Source: JBFJKD01 sp041601945 (GTDB lineage Bacteria > Pseudomonadota > Gammaproteobacteria > Pseudomonadales > Porticoccaceae). From it: 64,000 nt of DNA. Below are positions 46,728 through 55,790 of this stretch, one piece after another. Positions within the stretch are counted from its first letter, which is position 1; the number at the start of each line of letters is the position of its first letter. Position numbers and translations under genes: made by a program. The stretch lies in NCBI GenBank assembly GCA_041601945.1, contig JBFIHG010000006.1:24224-88223 (forward strand). The letters run 5' to 3'. The notes below the pieces were generated by a model, which did not search any database, was not told where the DNA came from, and worked only from the letters and a program-made list of their open reading frames with translations.

Positions 46728-46743
46728 TGGCACAACTATTGCT
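46728..46743 (+). promoter_or_regulatory. Sigma54 promoter of fliLMNOPQR-flhBA
   Basis: TGGCAC-AACTA-TTGCT: a perfect match to the -24/-12 consensus. The start site would be near 46754, leaving a leader of about 105 nt before fliL. Confidence 0.9.
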
Positions 46744-46860
46744 AAATATTTCGTGGTATCTGTTCCTCCGGCGTTTAAAGCGGGCAATTGTTAAGGCACC
46801 GTTGTAGCAAGCGCCTGGCGACACTTAGTACAGCATTATTTTTGTTACGGGGAAAATTCT

Positions 46861-47439
46861 ATGGCAGTGGATGAAGAAGACCTGGATCAGCCCGAAGAGG
46901 CAGCGCAAGCAAAGCCTGGTGTTGGACTTAAAAATATTATTCTGATTGCGGCGATCGCTATGCTGATGTCGGCAGTCGGTGCTGGTGCCACGTATTTTCT
47001 GTTGTCTGGTAAAGACAGCTCGGTGGGAGATGAACTAGCAGAGCCTGCGAAAAACAGCGCTGCAAAAAAAGTGGCCAAGAAACCCGATCCGAAAAAACAA
47101 ACCGCGACGCCAAAGGAACCTGCCATTTACTCGCAGTTATCCCCGGCCTTTGTCGTGACCTTTCAAAATCAGGGTCAGCTGCGCTATATGCAAATCAATT
47201 TGTCGGCGATGGCCCGCGACCAAAAAACTATCGACCAGATCGAACACGATATGCCCGCTATCAGGGATGCCGTGATTCAAACGCTGAGTGGACAGGATTT
47301 CGAGACTCTGTCGACTGTGGAAGGCAAGGAAAAAATGCGTAAAGATTTGTTGCAAGCAACGCGCCGTATTGTCAATGACGGCAAGAAGCTGGAAAACGAT
47401 GTCGAGGCAATCTTTATTACTGGCCTGGTGATGCAGTAA
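46861..47439 (+). CDS. fliL: Flagellar basal-body protein FliL
   Basis: FliL is an inner-membrane protein that surrounds the stator and supports torque. The 192-residue product has a short cytoplasmic N-terminus, one membrane helix (about 22-43, NIILIAAIAMLMSAVGAGATYFLL), a Lys/Pro-rich linker and the periplasmic stomatin-like domain (SPAFVVTFQNQGQLRYMQINL). It leads the export/switch operon. Confidence 0.94.
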   Translation: MAVDEEDLDQPEEAAQAKPGVGLKNIILIAAIAMLMSAVGAGATYFLLSGKDSSVGDELAEPAKNSAAKKVAKKPDPKKQTATPKEPAIYSQLSPAFVVTFQNQGQLRYMQINLSAMARDQKTIDQIEHDMPAIRDAVIQTLSGQDFETLSTVEGKEKMRKDLLQATRRIVNDGKKLENDVEAIFITGLVMQ

Positions 47440-47442
47440 TTT

Positions 47443-48432
47443 ATGGCTACCGAGAATCTGCTTTCCCAGGAAGAAATAGACGCGCTGCTATCAAGTGTAG
47501 CGACCGGCGAGATCGTCGCGGGTAAAGGTGTTAATGCTGGCAATACACGGGTCAGGGCGTTTGATTTTACTGCGCAAAATCAACTGGCTGGGGGGCGTTT
47601 GCCGCGCCTGGCGTTGCTCAACGAACGTTTTGCGGCGACGTTTTCCACAACCCTGTTTAACACCATTAAGCGGCCTGGTCAGGTGGTGGTACGCAATCTC
47701 AGCATGGAGACTTTTGCGGATTATTTGCAAGGTCTGGAAGTGCCGGCCAGTATTAATTTTATTGCCGTCAAACCGTTGCGAGGGGAGGCGTTAGTGGTGC
47801 TTGAGTCGGCACTGCTGTATGCGGTTGTAGATAATTTTTATGGTGGCAAAGGTGCCCTGGCAGCGCCCATCGAACGTGTCGATTTCACTCAGGCCGAAAC
47901 ACGAATGGCGCAAATGCTGCTGCGTCATTTGTTTGTGGATATGGCCGAAGCCTGGTCCACAGTGATAGCACTGGAATTTGATGTTGTACGCACGGAAATT
48001 AATCCAGATTTCGCCAACAAACTGAGCCCCGGCGAACAGATGCTGGTAACGACATTTGATATTGATTTCGATGGTGTAGGCGGCGCGCTGCAGGTGGCGT
48101 TGCCCTACGCCATGATCGAACCCATTCGCGATCGACTCGATAACCATCTTCAGGCCGACGATGACACCGTGGACGAACATTGGCGCGCGGTGTTGAAGGA
48201 AGAGCTGACATTTGCAGAGGTCACGTTGTCGAGTACTTTGGCGCGCACGCAACTTACCTTGAGGGAGTTGTTGATGCTGGATAAAGGCGATGTCATTGCT
48301 ATTGATGTGCGCGACACCGTGACGCTGTGTGCAGAGGGCGTGCCGGTATTTCACGGCGAGTTCGGTGCGTATAAAGGAAAAAATGCCATCAAAATCCGCG
48401 ACCGGGCACCACGCCCTGGGCAGCACCCGTAA
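47443..48432 (+). CDS. fliM: Switch protein FliM
   Basis: FliM is the C-ring component that receives phosphorylated CheY. The 329-residue product keeps the N-terminal CheY-binding motif LSQEEIDALLSS (about residues 6-17), a CheC-like middle domain and the C-terminal SpoA domain. It follows fliL by 3 nt. The intact CheY-binding peptide matters because no chemotaxis gene is found in this cluster. Confidence 0.96.
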   Translation: MATENLLSQEEIDALLSSVATGEIVAGKGVNAGNTRVRAFDFTAQNQLAGGRLPRLALLNERFAATFSTTLFNTIKRPGQVVVRNLSMETFADYLQGLEVPASINFIAVKPLRGEALVVLESALLYAVVDNFYGGKGALAAPIERVDFTQAETRMAQMLLRHLFVDMAEAWSTVIALEFDVVRTEINPDFANKLSPGEQMLVTTFDIDFDGVGGALQVALPYAMIEPIRDRLDNHLQADDDTVDEHWRAVLKEELTFAEVTLSSTLARTQLTLRELLMLDKGDVIAIDVRDTVTLCAEGVPVFHGEFGAYKGKNAIKIRDRAPRPGQHP

Positions 48433-48471
48433 GCACATGCTGGCGGGTTATAACATAGAGGTAATGAAATC

Positions 48472-48885
48472 ATGAATGACGTGATCGACGAGGCAGAGGC
48501 GACCACCGCGGCAATGCCAAATACGGCGCCTGATGTTGATAATTCGGGTTCGCCTGGCGCCAGGGATTATGCCCCTGCTGGGCTTAAAAATCTCACGCCG
48601 GACTCCGCGAGTCTCGCCAACGGCGACGTTAATCTGGAGGTTATTCTCGACATTCCGGTCACAATTTCCGTAGAGATCGGTCGTGCCCAAACGGCCATTC
48701 GCCAACTACTGCAATACAGTCAGGGTTCGGTGGTGGAGCTGGACAGTCTGGTTGGGGAGCCACTGAACGTGTTAGTTAATAATACGCTGATCGCTCACGG
48801 TGAGGTGGTGGTGATGGAGGACAAATTTGGCATTCGTCTCACCGATGTCGTCAGTCCTGCTGAACGGGTTAAAAAACTCAGATGA
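48472..48885 (+). CDS. fliN: Switch protein FliN
   Basis: FliN completes the C-ring. The 137-residue protein has a variable acidic N-terminus and the conserved SpoA domain (DIPVTISVEIGRAQTAIRQLL, GSVVELDSLVGEPLNVLVNN, GIRLTDV). It overlaps fliO by four bases. Confidence 0.96.
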   Translation: MNDVIDEAEATTAAMPNTAPDVDNSGSPGARDYAPAGLKNLTPDSASLANGDVNLEVILDIPVTISVEIGRAQTAIRQLLQYSQGSVVELDSLVGEPLNVLVNNTLIAHGEVVVMEDKFGIRLTDVVSPAERVKKLR

Positions 48886-49328
48886 AAGCCTGTCGTTGGT
48901 ATCTCGGTTGTGCGTTGGTGAACGTTGCCGAGTTTACGCTGGCTGCCAGTGCAACCAGTAGTTCTGTGCTGGAGCGCGGCGCAAGCAACGGCGTGGATGG
49001 AGGCTATCTGATAAAACTGGTCGCGGGCCTGGGGCTGGTGCTGGCGAGTATTCTGGTGTTGGCGTGGGCACTGAAGCGACTGCAGCGGTTACCGTCGAAA
49101 GTGCGCGGAGCTCTGCGTATTATCGGTGCCCTTTCAGTGGGTCCACGGGAGCGCCTGCTGCTCGTACAGGTGGGTGAAACACAGTTGTTGGTGGGTGTTG
49201 CGCCGGGTCGTATTTCGGGACTTCTAACGCTGACCACACCGGTCGAAATGAATGAGGAAGTTGCGCAGGTCAGCGCGACTGCTTTCGCCAAATTACTGAG
49301 CGCCACACAGGGAAGTAAAGCGCCATGA
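48882..49328 (+). CDS. fliO: Flagellar export scaffold FliO
   Basis: FliO is a small membrane protein that stabilises FliP during gate assembly. The 148-residue product has an N-terminal hydrophobic segment, a second helix (about 44-65, LIKLVAGLGLVLASILVLAWAL) and a cytoplasmic domain with LSVGPRERLLLVQVGETQLLVGVAPG, which is diagnostic. It overlaps fliN and fliP. Confidence 0.92.
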   Translation: MKACRWYLGCALVNVAEFTLAASATSSSVLERGASNGVDGGYLIKLVAGLGLVLASILVLAWALKRLQRLPSKVRGALRIIGALSVGPRERLLLVQVGETQLLVGVAPGRISGLLTLTTPVEMNEEVAQVSATAFAKLLSATQGSKAP

Positions 49329-50068
49329 AATGTGTCTGGTGCTGGCTGGCCCTGCCGCTTTTGATGGTAACGAGTGGGGTGAGTGCCGATCAGGGCCTGC
49401 CGTTGGTGACGGTTACCAATGGGGTGGGTGGCGGTCAGTCCTACAGTTTAAATATTCAGATATTGTTGTTGATGACGGTGATGAGTTTGTTGCCGTCCGC
49501 GCTTATCGCGATGACTTCCTTTACCCGTGTACTGGTGGTTCTGGCCATTCTGCGCCACGCATTGGGTACCGGACAGACACCTTCCAACCAGATTTTGTTG
49601 GGCCTGGCGTTATTCACAACGCTGTTTATTATGATGCCGGTGTTTGAGCGGGCCTATACCGAGGGTGTCGATCCCTATATCAGCGAACAGCTTGAATTTA
49701 AGGAAGCGGCTGTAAAAGCGATCGCGCCGTTTCGCGAATTTATGCTGCATCAAACCCGCGACACGGACCTCGCCCTGTTTATCGATCTTTCTGGTAAAGA
49801 CGACATCGATGCAGCCGAAAACACGCCACTGCAGATACTGTTGCCAGCTTTTGTTACCAGTGAATTAAAAACCGCTTTTCAAATTGGATTTTTAATTTTT
49901 ATTCCCTTTCTCATTATTGATCTGGTGGTGGCCAGCGTATTGATGTCCATGGGGATGATGATGTTATCACCGGTGATGATTTCACTGCCGTTCAAGCTGA
50001 TGTTGTTTGTCCTGGTCGACGGGTGGGCGCTAATTATCGGCACCCTGGCATCGAGTTTTTATGTTTAG
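49325..50068 (+). CDS. fliP: Type III export gate protein FliP
   Basis: A 247-residue export gate subunit with a cleavable signal peptide (WLALPLLMVTSGVSA) and four membrane helices. Typical sequences are SLLPSALIAMTSFTRVLVVLAILRHALG and PFKLMLFVLVDGWALI. It overlaps fliO by four bases. Confidence 0.97.
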   Translation: MKCVWCWLALPLLMVTSGVSADQGLPLVTVTNGVGGGQSYSLNIQILLLMTVMSLLPSALIAMTSFTRVLVVLAILRHALGTGQTPSNQILLGLALFTTLFIMMPVFERAYTEGVDPYISEQLEFKEAAVKAIAPFREFMLHQTRDTDLALFIDLSGKDDIDAAENTPLQILLPAFVTSELKTAFQIGFLIFIPFLIIDLVVASVLMSMGMMMLSPVMISLPFKLMLFVLVDGWALIIGTLASSFYV

Positions 50069-50086
50069 CGCGGCGTGGGGCAAGCA

Positions 50087-50356
50087 ATGACACCGGAAGC
50101 TGTGATGGAAGTGGCCCGCGAAGCGATGTATATCACCATGCTACTGGCGGCGCCGCTGTTACTTTCCGCGCTTGCGGTGGGTCTGATCGTCGGTATATTT
50201 CAGGCCGCCACCCAGATTCAGGAAATGACCCTCAGTTTTATTCCAAAACTTATAGCCATGGCGTTGGCGCTGATGGTGGCCGGTCCCTGGATGCTCGACG
50301 TCATCAGCACCTTCACGCAGCGCTTGTTCGGCGACATTCCCATATTGATTGGATAA
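50087..50356 (+). CDS. fliQ: Type III export gate protein FliQ
   Basis: An 89-residue, two-helix gate subunit. The ATG at 50087 gives MTPEAVMEVAREAMYITMLL, exactly the family N-terminus and length; an in-frame ATG four codons earlier is not needed. The conserved FQAATQIQEMTLSFIPK loop is present. Confidence 0.95.
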   Translation: MTPEAVMEVAREAMYITMLLAAPLLLSALAVGLIVGIFQAATQIQEMTLSFIPKLIAMALALMVAGPWMLDVISTFTQRLFGDIPILIG

Positions 50357-50398
50357 GCCCATGCGCCCACTGCGATTACCTTTAAGCCGCACTGCCCT

Positions 50399-51169
50399 AT
50401 GGAAATAGCGACTGCAGATATTGTCCGTTGGGTGGGGAGCCTGTTGTGGCCGCTGGTGCGTATCACAAGTTTTGTGCTGGCGGCGCCGGTATTCGGCGCG
50501 CGTATGGTGCCTGTCAGAGTACGACTACTGCTCGCCCTGCTGCTTGCGTGGTTACTGTTGCCGACGTTGCCAGCAATGCCGGCCATCGACCCGCTCGGCC
50601 CGGGTGGTTTAATCGTATCCGCTCACCAGGTGTTGCTGGGTGTTGCTATGGGGTTTATTTTTCACCTGGTGTTTTCAGCGGTGGTCATCGCCGGTCAGAG
50701 TGTGGCCATGAGTATGGGCCTCGGTTTTGCTTCTGCGGTGGATCCCCAGAATGGCGTGCAGGTACCGGTCGTCAGTCAATACTATATGGTGATGGTCACG
50801 CTAGTTTTTCTCGCGCTGGATGGCCATCTTGCGTTACTGGCGACGTTGGCAGATAGCTTCCATCTGTTGCCGGTGGGTACGGGTGGATGGTCAGCGGATC
50901 TGCCGTTGCAAATTGCACTGTGGGGCAGCCGCATGTTTGTGGGTGCGCTGCTGATGGCGTTGCCCACGATGGCGGCGTTGTTACTGGTCAACCTGGCATT
51001 TGGGGTGATGACCCGCGCCGCGCCGCAGTTGAATATTTTTGCGGTAGGTTTTCCCATCACCCTGTTGGTCGGTTTCGTCATGTTGCTGTTCAGTCTGCAA
51101 ACTTTATTGCCACAGTTTAGCGAATTATTTGCGGCGGGCTTTGCGCTCCTGCGGGATATCCTGAGGTAG
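50399..51169 (+). CDS. fliR: Type III export gate protein FliR
   Basis: A 256-residue, polytopic gate subunit that assembles with FliP and FliQ. It has the family pattern of six hydrophobic segments and the conserved GLGFASAVDPQNGVQVPVVSQYY stretch. It ends 3 nt before flhB. Confidence 0.95.
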   Translation: MEIATADIVRWVGSLLWPLVRITSFVLAAPVFGARMVPVRVRLLLALLLAWLLLPTLPAMPAIDPLGPGGLIVSAHQVLLGVAMGFIFHLVFSAVVIAGQSVAMSMGLGFASAVDPQNGVQVPVVSQYYMVMVTLVFLALDGHLALLATLADSFHLLPVGTGGWSADLPLQIALWGSRMFVGALLMALPTMAALLLVNLAFGVMTRAAPQLNIFAVGFPITLLVGFVMLLFSLQTLLPQFSELFAAGFALLRDILR

Positions 51170-51172
51170 GCC

Positions 51173-52348
51173 ATGGCCGAGCAAAGTGGCGCACAGGAAC
51201 GCACAGAAGAGCCCACCGCAAAGCGTCGTGACGATGCGCGCAAAAAAAGCCAGGTGCCCCGTTCGCGGGAACTCAACACGTTGCTGTCGCTGTTATGCGG
51301 TGGTGTGGGCATGTTGGTGGTAGGCGACATGTTACTGAGCGGCCTGGCCGAAATGGTGCGCAACAGTTTTATTATCGACAAAGCCTTACTGGAGACCCCG
51401 GCACTGCTTTTGGCGCATTTCGCAAACACCTTTAAGCTCGGATTTATGCTCCTGGTACCACTAATGGGTGTGCTAATCGTGGGTGCATTTACCGGCCCGC
51501 TGGCCATGGGCGGCTGGTCGTTCAGTTTATCCGCAGTGGGTTTCAAACTGGAAAAAATTGATCCTCTCAAAGGGTTGGCGCGAATTTTTTCCTCGCGGGC
51601 GTTACTGGAACTGATTAAAACTATTGGTAAATTTTCCCTGCTTGCCGCGGTGGCGGCCGTGGTGATAGCGAATTCCCTGGATGATTTGCTGGTGCTGGGT
51701 ACGCAAGATATCGAGACTGCACTGCGCGCGACCGCCTGGTGGTGCGGCTGGTCTTTCGTGGGGTTCAGCGCGGTGCTAATCGCCATCGCTGCAATGGATG
51801 TCCCCTACCAGCTATGGGACAACACGCGCAAATTGCGTATGACCAAGCAGGAAGTAAAAGATGAAATGAAGGAAACGGACGGGCGCCCGGAGGTCAAGAG
51901 TCGCATTCGCCAGTTGCAACAGGAAGCTGCGCGACGGCGCATGATGGAGGATGTGCCCACCGCCAACGTAGTGATCACCAACCCCACCCATTTCGCAGTC
52001 GCGCTGCGTTACGACGAACAGGGCGCGCGTGCGCCGATAGTGGTGGCCAAGGGGCGCGGCCCAGTGGCGCAACGCATTCGCGAACTGGCGGATCAGCATC
52101 GTGTGCCGCTGGTTTCCGCACCGCCGTTGGCTCGCGCCCTGTACGCCAGCGCGGATTTGGGTGAGGAAATTCCTTCGCAACTGTATCTTGCCGTGGCGCA
52201 GGTGTTGGCCTATGTCTACCAGCTTGCCCGTCTGTCCTACGGAGAGTCCGCGCCGCCGGTGCCCCGGGATTTGCCGGTTCCCGAAGAATTTCTCAACCCG
52301 GCAGATAGCGACACTGCGGGCACAGAACCAGGCAGGAGTACTCCATGA
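51173..52348 (+). CDS. flhB: Export specificity switch FlhB
   Basis: FlhB switches export from hook to filament substrates after autocleavage. The 391-residue protein has the N-terminal ERTEEPTAKRRDDARKK, four membrane helices and the cytoplasmic NPTH cleavage site at Asn270-Pro271 (VVITNPTHFAVAL). The C-terminal tail is longer and Pro-rich. It overlaps flhA by four bases. Confidence 0.97.
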   Translation: MAEQSGAQERTEEPTAKRRDDARKKSQVPRSRELNTLLSLLCGGVGMLVVGDMLLSGLAEMVRNSFIIDKALLETPALLLAHFANTFKLGFMLLVPLMGVLIVGAFTGPLAMGGWSFSLSAVGFKLEKIDPLKGLARIFSSRALLELIKTIGKFSLLAAVAAVVIANSLDDLLVLGTQDIETALRATAWWCGWSFVGFSAVLIAIAAMDVPYQLWDNTRKLRMTKQEVKDEMKETDGRPEVKSRIRQLQQEAARRRMMEDVPTANVVITNPTHFAVALRYDEQGARAPIVVAKGRGPVAQRIRELADQHRVPLVSAPPLARALYASADLGEEIPSQLYLAVAQVLAYVYQLARLSYGESAPPVPRDLPVPEEFLNPADSDTAGTEPGRSTP

Positions 52349-54468
52349 AGACTGATCTAGCCATTGTCAGTAATTCCGGCTCCGCTGCGGGTTCAGTGCA
52401 GGGCACCAATACGGTCAGCCTGTCCACATTACTCACTGGACTCGGCACCCCGGTGCTGGTGATTCTGGTTTTGGCCATGCTGATTTTGCCATTGCCCCCA
52501 TTCTTGCTGGATTTGCTGTTCACGTTCAATATTGCCTTGTCTCTGGTGGTGTTGCTGGCGGCGGTGTACACCTCCCGTCCGCTGGAGTTTGCTGTATTTC
52601 CCACTGTGCTACTGGTCACTACGCTAATGCGGCTGGCGCTAAATATTGCCTCCACCCGGGTGGTACTGTTGGAGGGCCACCAGGGGACAGATGCGGCTGG
52701 CAAAGTCATCCAGGCGTTTGGCGAGTTTGTGGTGGGCGGCAATTATGCGGTGGGACTGGTGGTGTTTGCGATTCTGGTCATCATCAACTTTGTGGTGGTC
52801 ACCAAAGGTGGTGGACGCATTTCCGAGGTGACGGCCCGCTTTACCTTGGATGCCATGCCTGGCAAACAGATGGCCATCGACGCGGATTTGAATGCGGGAC
52901 TTATTTCCCAGGACGAGGCCCGCGCACGGCGCCGGGAAATTGCCAGTGAAGCGGATTTTTATGGCGCGATGGATGGCGCCAGTAAATTTGTGCGCGGCGA
53001 TGCGGTAGCGGGCATTCTGATTTTATTGATCAATATCGTCGGCGGTATTGCCGTGGGGACCCTGCAGCACGACCTGTCGTTTTCCCAGGCAACCCACAAC
53101 TACGCGCTGTTGACCATTGGCGACGGCCTGGTGGCACAAATTCCCTCGTTAATGCTGTCTACTGCCGCCGCGCTTATGGTGACCAGGGTGTCCGCCGCCC
53201 AGGACATGGGCGCACAGGTTGTCTCGCAACTGTTTAGTAATCCGAAGGGCGCGGCTATTACCGCTGGCGTTATCGGTGCTTTGGGATTGGTGCCGGGCAT
53301 GCCCAATACAGTGTTCCTGCTGTTGGCAGGAGGTCTTGGACTGGTGGCTCTGGTAACTTCCCGCAACGCACGGGTGGCGGCAGAGCCACCGGTGGAGAAA
53401 GTTAAGGAAGAAAGTACGGAAGTTAAAGAACTGACCTGGGAGGATGTGGGCCAGGTGGATATTATCGGCCTGGAAGTTGGCTACCGCATTATTTCCCTGG
53501 TGGATAAAACCCAGGGCGGCGAATTACTCGGGCGTATCAAGGGGGTGCGCAAAAAACTGTCCCACGATCTCGGATTTTTAATTCAACCGGTGCATATTCG
53601 CGACAATCTGGAGCTGCAGCCCAATGGCTATCGCATCACTTTGCTCGACATACCTGTCGGCGAGGCCGAAGTGCATCCGGGCAAGCTGTTGGCAATCAAC
53701 CCGGGGCAGGTGTTCGGCAACGTACCAGGTATTCCCAGCAAAGATCCGTCGTTCGGTCTCGATGCTATCTGGATCGAACCAGGTCAACGGGAAGAAGCAC
53801 AAACTCTGGGCTACACGGTCGTGGATTGCAGCACGGTGGTGGCCACCCATCTCAGCGAGTTGATCAAAAAACACGCCTACGAATTATTGGGTCACGACGA
53901 AGTTCAGCAACTACTCGATGGCCTGGCGAAAACATCTCCCAAGCTGGTGGAGAGTCTGGTACCGAAAACATTGTCCCTCGGCGTGGTGGTTAAGGTTTTA
54001 CAGAACCTGCTGGAAGAGGCGGTCCCCATTCGGGACGTGCGTACCATTGCCGAATCTTTGGCGGAGCATGCGGGCAAGAGTCAAGATCCCGACGCCCTGA
54101 CGGCACAGGCGAGAATTGCCTTAAGCCGCACAATATTCCAGCACGTTAGCGGCAGCGCGGCGGAGCTGGAGGTGATGACCTTCGAACAGGATCTGGAACA
54201 GTTGTTGCATGAGTCTGTGCAGGGCGCGGCGGCCACCGGTAGTCTGGAGCCAGGTCTCGCGGCAAGTATGTTGCGCCAGATCGCCGACGGCGCTCAGCGC
54301 CAGACCGCAGCGGGGCACACCGCAGTTTTGTTGGTATCTACGGGGGTTAGATCCTGGTTGTCGCGCCTGGTGCGCGGGGCCAACCCGGACCTGCAGGTAC
54401 TGTCCTACGAGGAAGTGCCAGGTAACAAGCAGGTGCGAGTAGTTGCCACTATTGGCCGAGGTAATTGA
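52345..54468 (+). CDS. flhA: Export apparatus protein FlhA
   Basis: FlhA is the nonameric export platform and proton channel, 707 residues. Eight N-terminal membrane helices include the conserved FHIPEP-type loop (KGGGRISEVTARFTLDAMPGKQMAIDADLNAG), followed by a large cytoplasmic domain. It closes the fliL-flhA operon. Confidence 0.97.
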   Translation: MKTDLAIVSNSGSAAGSVQGTNTVSLSTLLTGLGTPVLVILVLAMLILPLPPFLLDLLFTFNIALSLVVLLAAVYTSRPLEFAVFPTVLLVTTLMRLALNIASTRVVLLEGHQGTDAAGKVIQAFGEFVVGGNYAVGLVVFAILVIINFVVVTKGGGRISEVTARFTLDAMPGKQMAIDADLNAGLISQDEARARRREIASEADFYGAMDGASKFVRGDAVAGILILLINIVGGIAVGTLQHDLSFSQATHNYALLTIGDGLVAQIPSLMLSTAAALMVTRVSAAQDMGAQVVSQLFSNPKGAAITAGVIGALGLVPGMPNTVFLLLAGGLGLVALVTSRNARVAAEPPVEKVKEESTEVKELTWEDVGQVDIIGLEVGYRIISLVDKTQGGELLGRIKGVRKKLSHDLGFLIQPVHIRDNLELQPNGYRITLLDIPVGEAEVHPGKLLAINPGQVFGNVPGIPSKDPSFGLDAIWIEPGQREEAQTLGYTVVDCSTVVATHLSELIKKHAYELLGHDEVQQLLDGLAKTSPKLVESLVPKTLSLGVVVKVLQNLLEEAVPIRDVRTIAESLAEHAGKSQDPDALTAQARIALSRTIFQHVSGSAAELEVMTFEQDLEQLLHESVQGAAATGSLEPGLAASMLRQIADGAQRQTAAGHTAVLLVSTGVRSWLSRLVRGANPDLQVLSYEEVPGNKQVRVVATIGRGN

Positions 54469-54522
54469 GCATTAAGTATGGGATTGTTAGCCTCGGTAAC
54501 CCAGACAATCGCGGGGCGCACA

Positions 54523-54543
54523 TAGAGAGATAGAGAGATAGAG
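54523..54543 (+). repeat. 8-nt tandem repeat upstream of flhF
   Basis: TAGAGAGA twice and then TAGAG, followed at 54559-54575 by the hairpin CATGCA-CATTC-TGCATG. Both lie in the leader of flhF. Confidence 0.7.
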
Positions 54544-54614
54544 CAAATCAGCTATGCGCATGCACATTCTGCATGGGCAGTACAAAGCGAGTAGCGGTGG
54601 AGGAGTAAGCGACG

Positions 54615-55790
54615 ATGAAAATTAAACGGTTTATTGGCAACGATATGCGCCACGCACTGCGGGCAGCGCGAGATGCGCTGGGCGCGGAGGCAGTGATGTT
54701 GTCCAACCGCACCGTGGCCGAGGGTGTGGAAATTACGGTGGCCGTCGACTACGACGAAGAAGCCATCGCTAACATGGTCAGTAGCGACGACCTGGAAGGC
54801 ATCACGCGGCACGCCGATGCCGCACACCGGCAAGCAATCTCCGCCGCGTCCGCCAGCCCCGATGTGCTGGCGGATATGCGTCGGGAGCTATCGGATTTGC
54901 GTGGCATGCTCGAAGGGGAGCTGTCCCAGCTGGCGTGGCGGGAAATGGGGCGCCAACAACCGCTGCGTGCGGCGTTGGTGGCGCGCTTGCAGGGCCTTGG
55001 GCTGAGTCGCGACCTGTGTATGCTGATTGCTAAACAGGCGGCCACGGGATCCGATCTCAAAGAAGCCTGGAAAAACGCGCTGCGTAGACTGGCATCAATG
55101 GTGCTGGAGGGCGGTGAAGATATTCTCGAGCAGGGTGGCGTGGTTGCCATCGTCGGGTCAACAGGGGTTGGTAAAACCACAACCGTTGCCAAACTGGCTG
55201 CGCGTTTTGCGCTGCGCCACGGTCGTAAACAGGTGGGGTTAATCAGTACCGACTGTTTTCGCATTGGTGGTCAGGAACAGCTGGATACCTTTGGCCGCAT
55301 TATCGGTGTGCCAGTACTGTCCGCCAACAGTGCCGACAATCTTGCCAAAGCAATTGAAGAGTTAAAAGGGCGCAAACTAATTTTGATCGACACCGCTGGC
55401 ATGAGTCAGCGGGACGTGGGGTTGGCGCAACAATTCGCTACGCTGCGTGGCGCGGGTCGCGATGTTAAAACGTATTTAACCCTGTCGGCCACGTCGCAAC
55501 GGGCCATCACCGACGAAGTGGTAAAAACATTCAGTAAAGTACCGTTGGTGGGTGCCATCGTGACCAAAACCGACGAAACCGCGAGTCTGGGGCCCGTGTT
55601 GTCGATTCTGGTTAGCCGTAAATTACCGGTGTCGTACATTGGCAACGGCCAGCGGGTGCCGGAAGATATTCAACCAGCGCGTCGGGTCGAGCTGGTAAAA
55701 AGTGCCCTCAAGTTAATGGAGCAGGTGGGCTGGGAGAGCCCCGCGCCGCCGCCACTGAAAACCCGTGGGAGAACTACAGCCCATGGGTAG
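54615..55790 (+). CDS. flhF: SRP-type GTPase FlhF
   Basis: FlhF places the flagellum at the pole. The 391-residue protein has the N-terminal B domain (MKIKRFIGNDMRHALRAAR), a helical N domain and the GTPase G domain with P-loop GSTGVGKTTT (near residue 185), DTAGMSQRD and TKTDE. It overlaps fleN by eight bases. Confidence 0.96.
   Translation: MKIKRFIGNDMRHALRAARDALGAEAVMLSNRTVAEGVEITVAVDYDEEAIANMVSSDDLEGITRHADAAHRQAISAASASPDVLADMRRELSDLRGMLEGELSQLAWREMGRQQPLRAALVARLQGLGLSRDLCMLIAKQAATGSDLKEAWKNALRRLASMVLEGGEDILEQGGVVAIVGSTGVGKTTTVAKLAARFALRHGRKQVGLISTDCFRIGGQEQLDTFGRIIGVPVLSANSADNLAKAIEELKGRKLILIDTAGMSQRDVGLAQQFATLRGAGRDVKTYLTLSATSQRAITDEVVKTFSKVPLVGAIVTKTDETASLGPVLSILVSRKLPVSYIGNGQRVPEDIQPARRVELVKSALKLMEQVGWESPAPPPLKTRGRTTAHG

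Larger units (their letters stand above)
46465..46860 (+). other. Intergenic region between fliK and fliL
   Basis: About 400 nt without a gene. It holds the terminator that closes the fliE-fliK transcript (46565-46593) and the sigma54 promoter of the fliL operon (46728-46743), so the two operons are cleanly separated here. Confidence 0.8.

Noticed and set aside
50782..51786. 334-codon minus-strand frame antisense to fliR and flhB
   Set aside because: A shadow of strong plus-strand coding; the product is low-complexity and Ser/Asn-rich.
54573..54588. TGGGCAGTACAAAGC as a sigma54 promoter of flhF
   Set aside because: Only the GG and GC spacing fits; the -12 box is AAGC and the leader would be about 15 nt.
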